Assembly: GCA_963840835.1 (NCBI GenBank)
Contig: CAWJAM010000014.1
Span: 310,001-374,000 of the forward strand
Origin: Rubrobacter_D sp963840835
GTDB taxonomy: Bacteria > Actinomycetota > Rubrobacteria > Rubrobacterales > Rubrobacteraceae
DNA: 64,000 nt
Reading direction: 5' to 3'
Positions 16,536 to 26,100 of this stretch are shown here, one piece after another (the stretch's first letter is position 1; each line of letters begins with the position of its first letter). A model generated the notes under the pieces. That model made no database searches. It was not told the origin of the DNA and was given only the letters and a program-made list of their open reading frames with translations. Position numbers and translations under genes: made by a program.

Positions 16536-16907
16536 ATGAACGACGAACCGCTGGCGCAGATAGAGCGCGAGGTTCTGGGGTGGGACGGGGTTTTCAAGAA
16601 GAGGGACGAAGACGGTCCCGGTGGGATCGGCGTCACCGGCTACAGGTACGGAGACCCCGAGACTGGAGGACCCCAGATCGGGCACGTCCACGACGACGGT
16701 CACGCCGACTTCCGGTTCCCCAGAGAGGTCAGGGACGAGTTGATCCGGTCCGGGCGGGCGATCCCTCACCCCGCGTTTCCGAACAGCCGGACGACGGCGA
16801 GCTACCGGATAGGAAGCCCGGAAGACGTGGCAGGAGCCCTGGAACTCTTCCGCATGAACTATGAGCGAAGAAAGGACCGAAACGGTCCGGTGGCGAAGGT
16901 CGGATAA
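16536..16907 (+). CDS. Luciferase-domain (DUF5519-like) small protein
   Basis: A 123-aa soluble protein with the pattern of proteins annotated as luciferase family or DUF5519: VFKKRDEDGPGGIGVTGYRYG, then a central HVHDDGHADFRFPREVRDELI and a C-terminal helix with VAGALELFRMNYE. Its biochemical role is not established; no luciferase activity should be assumed. The ATG follows a GAGGGAGC ribosome site. It is the first of a run of four small enzymes read on the plus strand. Confidence 0.75.
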   Translation: MNDEPLAQIEREVLGWDGVFKKRDEDGPGGIGVTGYRYGDPETGGPQIGHVHDDGHADFRFPREVRDELIRSGRAIPHPAFPNSRTTASYRIGSPEDVAGALELFRMNYERRKDRNGPVAKVG

Positions 16908-16991
16908 TGATCACCCGGCCACCGATGAATCCGCCCCTGTGAAGGGCTTGTCCGGGTCCGCGCGGAACTAACCCAAGGGTGGTGAACGGTG

Positions 16992-17948
16992 ATGAAAGCG
17001 GTGTGGTTGGCGGAGTTCGGTGGGCCTGAGATGCTCGTCGCGGCGGACGCCCCCGACCCGGTTCCCGGTCCCGGGCAGGCGTTGATCGAGGTGGTGTTCG
17101 CCAACATCACCTTCGTCGAGACCATGTTCCGCGCGAGCGGTTTCGGGCCGTTCGAGACGGAGTTGCCGATGATACCTGGCAACGGCGTCGGCGGTTGGGT
17201 CGCGTCGGTCGGCGTGGAGGCCGACGAACGCCTGATAGGCAAGCGGGTGGTCGCGAGCACTGGCGGTTCGGGCGGCTACGCCGAGCGCGCCGCCGTGGAT
17301 GCCGGAGGGCTCGTAGAGGTGCCCGAAGGTCTCGAACTCGAAGATGCGGTGGCGTTGTTGGCTGACGGGCGAACAGCGATTATGCTGATCCGGAAGGCTA
17401 GGTTGCGCGAAGGAGAGAGGGTGCTGGTCGAGGCCGCTGCGGGCGGCGTGGGCACGTTGCTGGTTCAGCTCGCGCGGGCCGCTGGCGCCAGGGTCGTCGC
17501 GGCCGCCGGCGGCGCGTGCAAGGTCGAGGTGGCACGCGGCGCTGGCGTCGAGGTGGCGGTGGATTACCGGGAGCCGGATTGGGCTGAGCAGGTACGGGAG
17601 GCCGTTGGCGGTGTAGACGTCGTCTTCGACGGGGTTGGCGGCGACGTCGGAGAATCCGCTTTCGGGCTGCTCGACCGCGGTGGCCGAATGATCCGGTTCG
17701 GGATGGCGAGCGGCGAATGGGCGAGGATATCTGGCGAGGCGGCAGCCGGGCGCGGGGTGGAGTTGATCGGCCTTTCGCGGCTGGCGCCGGAGGAGACGAG
17801 AGCACTCACCAAGGACGCTCTGGCCGAGGCGGCGGCGGGCCGGTTGCGGCCGGTGATCGGGCAGCGGTTCCCGCTGGAACGGGCCTCTGATGCCCACGCT
17901 GCCATCGAGTCTCGCGCCACCGTGGGCAAGACGCTGCTCGTCACCTGA
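16992..17948 (+). CDS. Zinc-free MDR-family NADPH:quinone reductase-like oxidoreductase
   Basis: A 318-aa medium-chain dehydrogenase/reductase. The N-terminal GroES-like domain ends near residue 115 and the Rossmann part has AAAGGVGTLLVQLARAAGARV near residue 140. The zinc-ligand cysteines of alcohol dehydrogenases are absent, as in quinone oxidoreductases. I chose ATG at 16992; a GTG three bases upstream is equally possible. Its substrate is unknown. Confidence 0.87.
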   Translation: MKAVWLAEFGGPEMLVAADAPDPVPGPGQALIEVVFANITFVETMFRASGFGPFETELPMIPGNGVGGWVASVGVEADERLIGKRVVASTGGSGGYAERAAVDAGGLVEVPEGLELEDAVALLADGRTAIMLIRKARLREGERVLVEAAAGGVGTLLVQLARAAGARVVAAAGGACKVEVARGAGVEVAVDYREPDWAEQVREAVGGVDVVFDGVGGDVGESAFGLLDRGGRMIRFGMASGEWARISGEAAAGRGVELIGLSRLAPEETRALTKDALAEAAAGRLRPVIGQRFPLERASDAHAAIESRATVGKTLLVT

Positions 17949-18004
17949 CCGACGAAAGATACGACACCCCGACTTGCGAGGCTCACCACGAAAGGACAAG
18001 ACCG

Positions 18005-18424
18005 ATGAAGATAACCGATGCTGACCACACAAACTGGCGGGTAAGAGACGTCGAGAGGTCTCTGGGCTTCTACCGCGACGTCCTTGGTCTCGAGCCGTTC
18101 GGGCTAGAGGAGTATGAGCGCGGAGAGCATCCCCTCGTCTCGCTGCGGGTAACGCCTGCCTTCATCCTGCATCTGAGGCCGGATCCCACCTTCGAGACCG
18201 TCTCGACCGGGGGTTACGATCACCTCGCCCTGGTGGTCGAGGGTACGGACCCGGATGCGCTGGCCGAACGCCTTACGGAGGCTGGCGTGGAGATCGAAAG
18301 TAGGTCGGAGAACGTCATTGGCGCCCGAGGATCGGGAGAAGCCCTGTACGTTCGGGACCCTGACGGCTACCTGATAGAGCTCAAGCTCTACGATGTCGAG
18401 TCCGGGGATTCCCGAGACGAATGA
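18005..18424 (+). CDS. VOC-family (glyoxalase/bleomycin resistance fold) protein
   Basis: A 139-aa protein with two beta-alpha-beta-beta-beta modules. The N-terminus (DHTNWRVRDVERSLGFYRDVLGLEPF) and the C-terminus (RDPDGYLIELKLYD) are typical VOC motifs with the His and Glu metal-ligand positions present. The last four bases overlap the next gene (ATGA), so the two are co-translated. Its reaction is not predictable from sequence. Confidence 0.85.
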   Translation: MKITDADHTNWRVRDVERSLGFYRDVLGLEPFGLEEYERGEHPLVSLRVTPAFILHLRPDPTFETVSTGGYDHLALVVEGTDPDALAERLTEAGVEIESRSENVIGARGSGEALYVRDPDGYLIELKLYDVESGDSRDE

Positions 18425-18804
18425 GCATCTTCACCAAGAATGAGATCGAGTACCTCGGGAGCGGCCTCCTCGGGCGCCTCGCGACCGTGGGCCAGGACGG
18501 AACCCCGCACGTCGCGCCTGTCGGAATGATCTCCCACAACCAACATCTCGACACGATGGACATCCGCGGGCACGACCTGACGAACACCAAGAAGTTCCGC
18601 GATATTGCGCGTTCCGGACGCGGCGCCCTCGTCATGGACGATCTCGCCTCCACAAAGCCGTGGCGGCCACGGGGAATAGAGGTCCGCGGGCGTGCCGAGG
18701 CCATCGAGAAGCCGGAGCCCGTGATCCGCATTCACTCCGAGCGCATCGTGGCCTGGGGCCTCGACACCGGCGGGTTCGGGCGCAACAGCCGATCCGTCGG
18801 ATGA
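18421..18804 (+). CDS. PPOX-class F420-dependent oxidoreductase-like protein
   Basis: A 127-aa split-barrel flavin/deazaflavin-binding protein. Seen: LATVGQDGTPHVAPVGM near residue 20, HDLTNTKKFRDIARSGRGALVMDD in the middle and RIHSERIVAWGLDTG at the end, matching actinobacterial PPOX proteins of the F420 type. The cofactor is inferred from family resemblance. It overlaps the VOC gene by 4 bp. Confidence 0.82.
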   Translation: MSIFTKNEIEYLGSGLLGRLATVGQDGTPHVAPVGMISHNQHLDTMDIRGHDLTNTKKFRDIARSGRGALVMDDLASTKPWRPRGIEVRGRAEAIEKPEPVIRIHSERIVAWGLDTGGFGRNSRSVG

Positions 18805-18851
18805 AGATCCAGCACGACTACTATCCGGCACATGGGCGACCACGAGGGTAA

Positions 18852-19140
18852 ACCCGATCGGGTGCGCCGCGAGTCACTTCTCATCCTGGCAGGCTGACCC
18901 GCGCGGGAGACGCCTTCCATCCGCTTGATGGCACTGCTCCGGAGAGCGTCGGCCCCGGCGAGGTCGCCTACGCCAGCGGTGCCGAGATCCTGACGCGCCA
19001 CTTCGTCTACAAGCAATCCAGCAGGGCGCTTCTCACCGATTCCACCGGCTTGCTCTTCCTGGTCTCGGAGGTGCTTGGAGAGGTCGAATCCGGCGAGGGA
19101 GTGGCAGGAGATGGCGTACAATCTAGACTGACCAGATATC
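18852..19140 (+). pseudogene. Remnant resembling the C-terminus of a B3/4-domain protein
   Basis: A stop-free frame after TAA at 18849 with no start codon and RBS. Its central part (GEVAYASGAEILTRHFVYKQSSRALLTD read in two pieces, then FLVSEVLGEV) resembles the end of B3/4-domain proteins, which share a fold with part of phenylalanyl-tRNA synthetase beta. The N-terminal two-thirds are missing. It lies directly before the toxin-antitoxin pair. The family assignment is tentative. Confidence 0.4.
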
Positions 19141-19159
19141 TGTTCGGAGGAGATAAGTC

Positions 19160-19429
19160 GTGTCCTGGCAACTGCAGGAAGCCAAGCAGAAGTTCAGCGA
19201 GTTGGTGAGGCGTACGTTGGAGGAGGGACCGCAGGTGGTTACGAAGCACGGCGAGGAGGTCGTCGTGGTGGTCCCGGTTGAGGAATTCCGGCGGATGAGC
19301 AATGACGGCGAGAAGAAGATGGACTTCAAGGAGTACCTGATGAGCGCGCCGGAGGGGTTGGAGCACATAATCCTGGAGCGTCCGCCCAACGATTTCCCGC
19401 GGGACGTGGATCTCACGGACGAGTCTTGA
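19160..19429 (+). CDS. Type II antitoxin, Phd/YefM family
   Basis: An 89-aa protein. The N-terminal Phd fold (SWQLQEAKQKFSELVRRTLEEGPQVV split over about 25 residues, then VVVVVPVEEFRRM) should bind DNA and autoregulate; the acidic C-terminus (PRDVDLTDES) should wrap the toxin. The GTG start has CGGAGGAG upstream. Its stop overlaps the toxin's TTG start (TTGA), the usual antitoxin-first order. Confidence 0.9.
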   Translation: MSWQLQEAKQKFSELVRRTLEEGPQVVTKHGEEVVVVVPVEEFRRMSNDGEKKMDFKEYLMSAPEGLEHIILERPPNDFPRDVDLTDES

Positions 19430-19845
19430 GCTTCGTCCTGGATACCAACGTCGTCTCCGAGCCACGCAAAGGACGGCGCGCTGACACCAACGTCATGCGA
19501 TGGTTCTCTTCCGTAGATCCGAACGAGTTGTACATAAGCGTGTTGGTGATTGGTGAGATCAGGCAGGGCATCGAGGGATTGAGGAGACGAGATCCCTTAC
19601 AGGCCAGCCACCTCGAGTCCTGGCTCGCTGGGTTGTGCCGAGGTTATGCCGATCGCATTCTGCCCGTCGATCTGGAGGCTGCTGAGGAATGGGGGCGGAT
19701 GAACGTGCCAGATCCCATCTCCACAAGGGACGCGCTAATGGCGGCAACGGCGAAGGTCAGGAACATGACCTTCGTGACCCGCAACACGTCCGACGTCGCG
19801 CGAACCGGCGTGCGGCTGCTCAACCCATTCGACGTTTCTGAGTAA
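19426..19845 (+). CDS. PIN-domain toxin, VapC-like
   Basis: A 139-aa PIN-fold ribonuclease. The acidic active-site residues appear in FVLDTNVVSE (Asp at residue 5), the ISVLVIGEIRQG Glu, and ISTRDALMAATA near residue 103; the DVARTG segment supplies the fourth position. VapC enzymes cleave RNA, often tRNA, when the antitoxin is lost. Translation from TTG is coupled to the antitoxin. The pair is intact although flanked by decayed genes. Confidence 0.9.
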   Translation: MSFVLDTNVVSEPRKGRRADTNVMRWFSSVDPNELYISVLVIGEIRQGIEGLRRRDPLQASHLESWLAGLCRGYADRILPVDLEAAEEWGRMNVPDPISTRDALMAATAKVRNMTFVTRNTSDVARTGVRLLNPFDVSE

Positions 19846-20172
19846 GAGTGCCGAGAGATCCGCGCTACTTCGACCAGCGCTGAGTCAGCGGACCTTTCTC
19901 ACCGAACAGGGGATCGGACTTTGGTAAGGGGACGTCGCGGATGTTCTCCAGTACCTCGGGGCGTTCGCCTTCTTCGCCGGTACGCAGGTCGTAAGATTCC
20001 TGTCCGCGCGGCTGGAGGCCGGGATCAAGGAAAACTTCGAACGCCTCGGTCTATAGCTCGGGTTGCCATGTTATGCAGGAGGTTCGACGTGGTTACTATA
20101 CGCGGCCTCAAAGCCTGCCTGCGCGAGCGTGTGCTGCGGGAGGCGATGCCTGGCTGAGGACGCTCGGGTACA
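19846..20172 (+). other. 390-bp gap with a small unassigned open stretch
   Basis: A stop-free stretch from 19928 to 20055 encodes a hydrophobic-then-charged peptide (FAFFAGTQVVRF, ending ENFERLGL) but lacks a start and RBS, so it looks like the 3' end of a lost membrane-associated gene. I see nothing else before the palindrome at 20173. Confidence 0.3.
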
Positions 20173-20203
20173 CTATTAACGAACAGGCACTTTTCGTTAA
20201 TAG
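20173..20203. promoter_or_regulatory. 11-bp perfect inverted repeat upstream of the Fic remnant
   Basis: CTATTAACGAA (20173-20183) and TTCGTTAATAG (20193-20203) are exact inverses separated by 9 bp. The AT-rich arms lie 33 bp before the Fic start. This is more like an operator for a dimeric DNA-binding protein than a terminator, since no T-run follows. The Fic protein's own C-terminal winged helix is a candidate binder. Confidence 0.6.
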
Positions 20204-20235
20204 CTGTTGGCGTTGTTCACACGAGTGAGAATAGT

Positions 20236-21158
20236 ATGAAGCGCGGACCTGCGGGACAGTACGAGATCACCGCCACGGGGGGCGAGACCGTGCGCGCCTT
20301 CATGCCTGCGCCGCTGCCTCCCGACCCGCCGCTAGATCTCTCCGGCGAACGTCAGCGCTCTCTGGAACGGGCCTTGCTCGCCTGCGGGCGGCTGGATGGT
20401 GTCACCGCTTTGCTCCCTGACCCCGACCTGTTCCTCTACGCCTACGTCCGGCGCGAGGCTGTGCTCTCCAGCCAGATCGAGGGTACCCAATCTTCCCTGT
20501 CCGACCTTTTGCTCTTCGAGCTCGACGAGGCGCCGGGCGTTGCCTTCGACGACGTTGTGGAGGTCTCCAATTACGTGGCCGCCCTCGAACACGGCATGGC
20601 CAGGCTGCATGGAGGCTTCCCGCTATCCAACCGCCTGCTGCGCGAAATGCACGAAAAGTTGCTAGCACGCGGGCGCGGCGCCGACAGGCAGCCCGGCGAA
20701 TTCCGCCGCAGCCAGAATTGAATCGGCGGCACCAGCTTGGGCAACGCCCGTTTCGTACCGCCCCCGCCGCAGCACGTCGAAGATTGCATGGCGTCGCTCG
20801 AGCGCTTCATCCATACCGCGAACGACGGTTCGAAGGCGTCACTATCACCGCCGGGTCCGCTGTGGACACCGCCCACCGGTTGCTCGCGCTGTTTCGCGAT
20901 GACGCCGCCCGCGTGCAGGCGCTCGGGCGAGCCGCCGCCAATGCCCTGCGGGTATTCGACGCTCTCCGTAACCGGCCCCTCGCCACCCTGAACGCCCTGA
21001 CCGAAAGTACTGGGGTCAGCTACCCGACCGTCGCCCGCGCGGTGCAGGCGCTGGAGAACCTCGGCATCGTGCGCGAGATCACCGGCCGCAAGCGCGAGCG
21101 GGTGTTCGCATATTCGCGCTACGTCGCTATCCTCAACGAGGGGACAGAGCCGCTGTGA
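20236..21158 (+). pseudogene. Fic-family AMPylase gene with nonsense codon and deleted catalytic core
   Basis: The first 161 codons encode a Fic N-terminal region including SSQIEGTQSSLSDLL, the (S/T)xxxE(G/N) inhibitory motif. An in-frame TGA at about 20719 stands where the family normally has Trp (SQN-W-IGG). The same frame continues with GNARFVPPPP and ASLERFIHTAND to about 20835. Then the expected region with HPFxxGNGR (about 80 residues) is absent, and a different frame resumes with VDTAHRLLALF and a C-terminal winged helix (NALTESTGVSYPTVARAVQALENLG). The gene cannot make an active Fic enzyme. Confidence 0.85.
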
Positions 21159-21306
21159 AGAAAGCCTTCGTGATTGCGGCTGCTCGCCACGACACTCCAG
21201 AAGCAGTTCGCGGCGCTGGCACTCGAGACACTCGAAGGGGCGACGATGCCCACGCTGCCCAAGTTCTCGGTACGGTCATTGTTTACCCCGGGAAAAGAAG
21301 CACGCC

Positions 21307-23160
21307 TTGAAAAGGGTACTCTGGGTGTTGGTGCTTTCGTGTATCTTGGCGTCCTGCGGTGGTGAGCCCACGGAGCCCGAGGCGACTCCCCCGGAAGCGG
21401 GCGCCAGGAGAACGACCGCAGGCGGGCAGACGACCCCCGTCGCGGGAGCCACCGAGGAAGCCGTGGCGAAGGAGACCACCAGGCGCGAAGCGACGGCTCA
21501 GACCGGCGGCGCGGGGGAGCCGGAGCTTCGTCAAGGACCGGCGAGCAGCAGCACGCCGACCCGACCGGCGCTCGGTACGAACGGCATGGTCAGCTCCGCT
21601 CACCCCCTCGCCACGCGGGCGGGGTTGGAGGTCCTCGAAGACGGGGGCAACGCTTACGACGCAGCAGTTGCCGTCGCGGCTTCCCTGGGCGTCGTGGAGC
21701 CGTACATGAGCGGCGTGGGCGGCTACGGGGCGATGGTCATCTACGACGCGCAGGCCGGAGAGGCGAGATCTCTCAGCGCCGCCACCAGGGTGCCGGAGAC
21801 GCTCGACCCGGCCGTGTTCCGCCCGCCGGCGCCGGGTTACCTGCAGAGCAGACAGGGCGCCCCGGCTATCTCGACGCCTGGCGCGGTAAACGACTGGGAG
21901 GCCCTCTGGGAGGAGTACGGCGAGCTCCGGTGGGAACGCCTCCTCGAGCCCGCCATAAGACAGGCTGAGGAAGGGTTCATTTTGGACGAGGAGAACTCTG
22001 CCTGGATCGGCTCCGAGTTCTACACGTTTCCCCCGCACGCCCGGCAGATATACGGCGAGAATGGGAAGCCCCTCGTCGCGGGACAGCGCCTCGTGCAGGA
22101 GGATCTGGGGCGTTCTCTGCGCCGGATCTCCGAAGAGGGCGCGGACGCGGTCTACGGCGGCGAGCTGGGCGAGGCGATGGCGTCCGAGGCGCTGCGAAAC
22201 GGCGGCTTCCTGACCGAAGGCGACCTGGACGCCAACCGTCCCGAGTGGCAGGAGCCCATAAGCGTGGGCTACAAGGGTAACGAGATCGTCACTTCTCCCA
22301 CGCCGACGACCGCGTGGAACGCCCTCACCCGCCTCGGTGTCATGAGCCGGCTCGACCCGGTGGCCCTCGGCCACAACACTGTGGCGTATCTCGACACGTA
22401 CGCGGCCGTGACGCGACGGGCTCACTACGAGCGGTTCGAGTACGCCGCCGACCCGGAGGTCGCGCGTACACCCCTGGACCTGCTGCTCTCCAAAGACTAC
22501 TGGGAGCAGGAGGCCGCCGCGGTAGAAGATCCGTCGGCAAGCTCGTCCGCGAGATCCTCGCCCGTGGCGCTGGATCTCACCGAGCAGCGCGGGCATACCA
22601 CGCACTTCGTGGTGGCCGACAGGGAGGGGAACGTGGTCAGCATGACGCAAACACTCGGCAACATCTTCGGGAGCAAGGTCATGCCCGAGGGTACGGGTAT
22701 TTGGCTCAACAACTCGATCAGCTACTCGCACTTCGAGCCCGAGGGCAACCCGCTCGACGTCTTCCCCGGTCGCCACAGGCTCGTCGGGATAGCGCCGACA
22801 ATCATCATGCGCGACGGCAGGCCCCGGATCGCCCTGGGCTCCCACGGCGGCTACTACATCTTGCAGACCACGCCGCAGATGATCATGAATCTCATCGACT
22901 TCGACATGAACGTCCAGCAGGCCATAGCCGCTCCCCGCATAAGCTTCACCGCACCGAACTCGTTCGCGGTGGACGCCGGCATGCCTGCCTCTGTCTGGGG
23001 TGGGCTCGAGGCCACGGGCCACGATGTTTATGTAGACGAGTACGGGCTCGGCAACGCCCACGGCCTGACCGTTGAGTACGGCCCGGGCAAAGCCGGCGAG
23101 CCTACCCGGTTCACCGGTGGCGCCGATCCAAGGGCCCAAGGGATCGCCATCGGCTATTGA
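21307..23160 (+). CDS. Gamma-glutamyltransferase, lipoprotein
   Basis: A 617-aa extracytoplasmic enzyme that removes the gamma-glutamyl group from glutathione-like substrates. The N-terminus is a lipoprotein signal peptide ending LASC with Cys17, followed by a Thr/Pro/Ala-rich linker to about residue 85. The GGT fold starts at GMVSSAHPLATRAGLEVLEDGGNAYDAAVA. The autocleavage and nucleophile Thr is in RGHTTHFVV (about residue 431), and LNNSISY and GIAPTIIM follow as expected. The start is TTG at 21307 after a GAAAAGAAG stretch. A long antisense frame overlaps it but has no protein-like features. It is a single gene. Confidence 0.9.
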   Translation: MKRVLWVLVLSCILASCGGEPTEPEATPPEAGARRTTAGGQTTPVAGATEEAVAKETTRREATAQTGGAGEPELRQGPASSSTPTRPALGTNGMVSSAHPLATRAGLEVLEDGGNAYDAAVAVAASLGVVEPYMSGVGGYGAMVIYDAQAGEARSLSAATRVPETLDPAVFRPPAPGYLQSRQGAPAISTPGAVNDWEALWEEYGELRWERLLEPAIRQAEEGFILDEENSAWIGSEFYTFPPHARQIYGENGKPLVAGQRLVQEDLGRSLRRISEEGADAVYGGELGEAMASEALRNGGFLTEGDLDANRPEWQEPISVGYKGNEIVTSPTPTTAWNALTRLGVMSRLDPVALGHNTVAYLDTYAAVTRRAHYERFEYAADPEVARTPLDLLLSKDYWEQEAAAVEDPSASSSARSSPVALDLTEQRGHTTHFVVADREGNVVSMTQTLGNIFGSKVMPEGTGIWLNNSISYSHFEPEGNPLDVFPGRHRLVGIAPTIIMRDGRPRIALGSHGGYYILQTTPQMIMNLIDFDMNVQQAIAAPRISFTAPNSFAVDAGMPASVWGGLEATGHDVYVDEYGLGNAHGLTVEYGPGKAGEPTRFTGGADPRAQGIAIGY

Positions 23161-23176
23161 ACTGCTGAAGTGCTTT

Positions 23177-26100
23177 CTACCCGGCCTTCCTACTACGCCT
23201 CCCGGCCCGCAAGAAAGCCCCGGGAGAAGACGCTACCCTTGGCACGGGCACCCTGGCCTCGAGCAGGATGTCTCGCAAACTCTCTATACGATGGACCAGG
23301 AAGGCGAAGCCTTTTTCGATGGTCTGCTCCACTCTGCCTTCGATCAGGAAAGCTCCTTCGTGGTGCAGGATGTCGCCGCACCTCTCGTAGACGGAGCGGA
23401 AGATGGTCGCCTGGAGCAGGCCCCACTCGTCTTCGAGTAGCAGGAAGTACACGCGGTAGCCGCTCTTCGTCGGGGGGCTCTGGAGGCATTCGATCAGGCC
23501 CGCCGCGCGGGCCCTACTCCCGTGCGGCAGGTCCATGATCCCGTCGCTCGGAACGACTCCTAGCTCTTTGAGGGCGTCGCGGTACGGCGCGAGAGGGTGA
23601 CGGTGGACGTTCAGGCTTAGTACCTCCCACTCCATCCTCTCTCTGGCCGTGTCCGTGAGGGGGAGATGCTCGACGCTCCTCCTCTCCCTCGATGCCCACC
23701 AGCTCGCCGGGTGCTGTATCGGGATCTCCTGCTGCCTCCCACGCCTCTTCCTCGGCAGCGTCCCGCTCTCGCCAAGCAGTCGAGAGCGTTCCGTACCTCC
23801 CGCCAGGGAGTCGAGGAAGCCTCCCTTGATGAGGTTCTCTAGCGAGTCCTTCTCGACGGCCGTCCTCCCGTAAAGGTCAGCGACCGAGACGAAAGGCCTC
23901 TTGCGCCGCCCGGCGAAGATGGATGAGATGGCCCTCTCCGATAGCCCCTTGCAGTAGCGCAATCCTACGCGGAGGGACGTGCCATCCTCCTCGACGGTGA
24001 AGTCTTCGCCCGAGAGGTGGATGTCCGGCGGGAGTGTTTTGAGTCCTATTCTTCTCGCCTCGTTCAGGAGCAATCGCGGGCTGTAGAAGCCCATCGGCTG
24101 TGAGTCGAGGACGGCCGCGAAGAACTCGGCCGGGTAGTAGCGTCTCATGTACGCGCTCGCGTAGGAGAGTTCCGCGAAGCTGGCACCGTGGGCGGCGGAG
24201 AAACCGTAGACCGAGAACCCCTCCATCCACGAGAAGACCTCGTTCGCCCCGGCTGCCGGGACGCCGTTCTCCCGCGCCCGCCGCAGGAACTCCCGGCGCA
24301 GGTCCCGCATCGCCCCAGGCCCCCTGTCCTTGGTCATGGCGCGCCGCAGGAAATCTCCCTCCGCGAGGGTGAAGCCGGCGACGGCGTTGGCCACGGCGAG
24401 GACCTGCTCCTGGAAGATGAGCAGGCCGTAGGTTGGTCTGAGGATCTCCTCCACCTCGGGCAGGATCGCCCGGTATCTCTCCCGTCCGTTCCTCCTCATC
24501 ACGTAAGGGGTGATGAGGTCACCCCTCACAGGACCCGGCCTGAACAGTGAGATCTGCGCAACGAGGTCGAAGAACCTCCTCGGCCCGAGCCTACGGCTCA
24601 GGTGCATCTGGCCCGGGGACTCGAGCTGGAAAACCCCGGCGTTCCTGCCCGTCCTGATGAGGGCGTAGGTCTCTTTGTCCCCCGGCGGCAGGTCGTAGGG
24701 ATCCACCCTGCGCCCCAGCCTCCTCGAAGCCAACTCCCCGGCCTTGTGTAGCGCGGTGTGCATCCTGAGGCCGAGCAGGTCCAGCTTCGGCAGGCCCACC
24801 CGCTCCAGGTCGTCCTTGTCGTACTGGCAGCGCAGGAGCCCCTCCATCCCAGAAGGCTCCAGCGGCACCAACTCCGAGAGTAGATGCTCCGCCGTCCCGA
24901 ATACCATCCCCCCGCTGTGGGTGCCCCCCTCTTTTATGCGCCCGGCGAGCCCCGCCGAGAGCTCGAGCAGGAGCCGATACCTCTCCCTGTCTTGCAACGG
25001 ATGGCCTTTCATCGCGGGTTCCGCGAGAGACTCATCCCAGCCGGAGAGGCCAGCGTACACCCGGTTGCGGTCCGAAAAGCGGGTCGGGACGTTTCTGCTG
25101 AGAACGTCGATCTCGCCCGGCGGGTGCCCGAGCGCCCGCGCCGCGACCCTCACCGCCCCCCGCAGCGACATCGTCTGCACCGTAGCGGCCTCCGCGACCC
25201 CAAGCCGTTCGTAACGCCGGATCATCTCGAAGCGCACCTCGTCCCGCCTGACGGAGCAGAAGTCCAGGTCAACGTCGGGAGGGTCCCTGCGCCCCTCGTG
25301 CAAAAAGCGCTCGAAGAGCAGCCTGTTGGAGAACGGCTCGGGCTGGCTCAGCCCCAGACAGTACGAGACCAGACTGTTCGCGGCGCTCCCCCTGCCCGTG
25401 ACGGGGATGTCTTTCGACTTCGCGATCTCTTTGGCCTCGTGCGCGATCAGGAAGTAGGGAGCGAACCCAAGGGCTTCGATGCAAGATAGTTCCCTCCTAA
25501 GCCGGGCTTTGATCTCCTCCGTCGTGGGACCGTCCGTCCCCCTGTACCGCCTTCTGGCCCCCGCGACCGTCAGCCCCAGCAACACCTTCCCTGCCGTCTT
25601 GCCCGGCGGTAGGATCGCCTGCGGCATGTGAACGGCGCCGGACAACGCAACCATACCGGCGCACCGCTCCGCGACCGTGGCCGCGTTCGCCAGGGCGTCG
25701 GGGTAGCCCGCGAACAGACGCCGCATCTCTTTCGTGGACCTGAGGTGCATCCTGTCGGTCGGCCTGTACTCCGGGCCTGGGAGATCCGTGAGGTTCGCTG
25801 CGGCGACGAGGACCTCGTGCAACCTGTGGTCGGCGGGCGTGAGGTAGGCCACCTCGCCCGTGGCGACTACAGGCACGCCGGAGGCTCGCGCGAAAGCTGC
25901 CACCCTCCCCATGTTCCGCTTTCCGTTCGCCGTCTGGTCGTCGGTCAGCTCTACGTAGAGCCGGCCTCTGCCGAAGGCCTTCGATAGAGAGCGTAAGGTC
26001 CTGACCGCTTCCTCGCTGCGGTTGTTCAGGACGAGACGCGGCAGGAGCCCGAAAGGGACGGCCCCGGTAAGGCAGATCACGCCTTCCGCATGGCCGACCA

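Noticed and set aside
16536..16907. Bioluminescence function for the luciferase-domain protein
   Set aside because: The DUF5519-type name is only historical; there is no lux gene nearby and the protein is too short for a luciferase.
21283..23139. 618-codon minus-strand open frame opposite the gamma-glutamyltransferase gene
   Set aside because: It mirrors the GGT gene's codon structure, is Arg/Gly/Val-rich and has no recognisable motif; the plus-strand protein has a full signal peptide and catalytic motifs.
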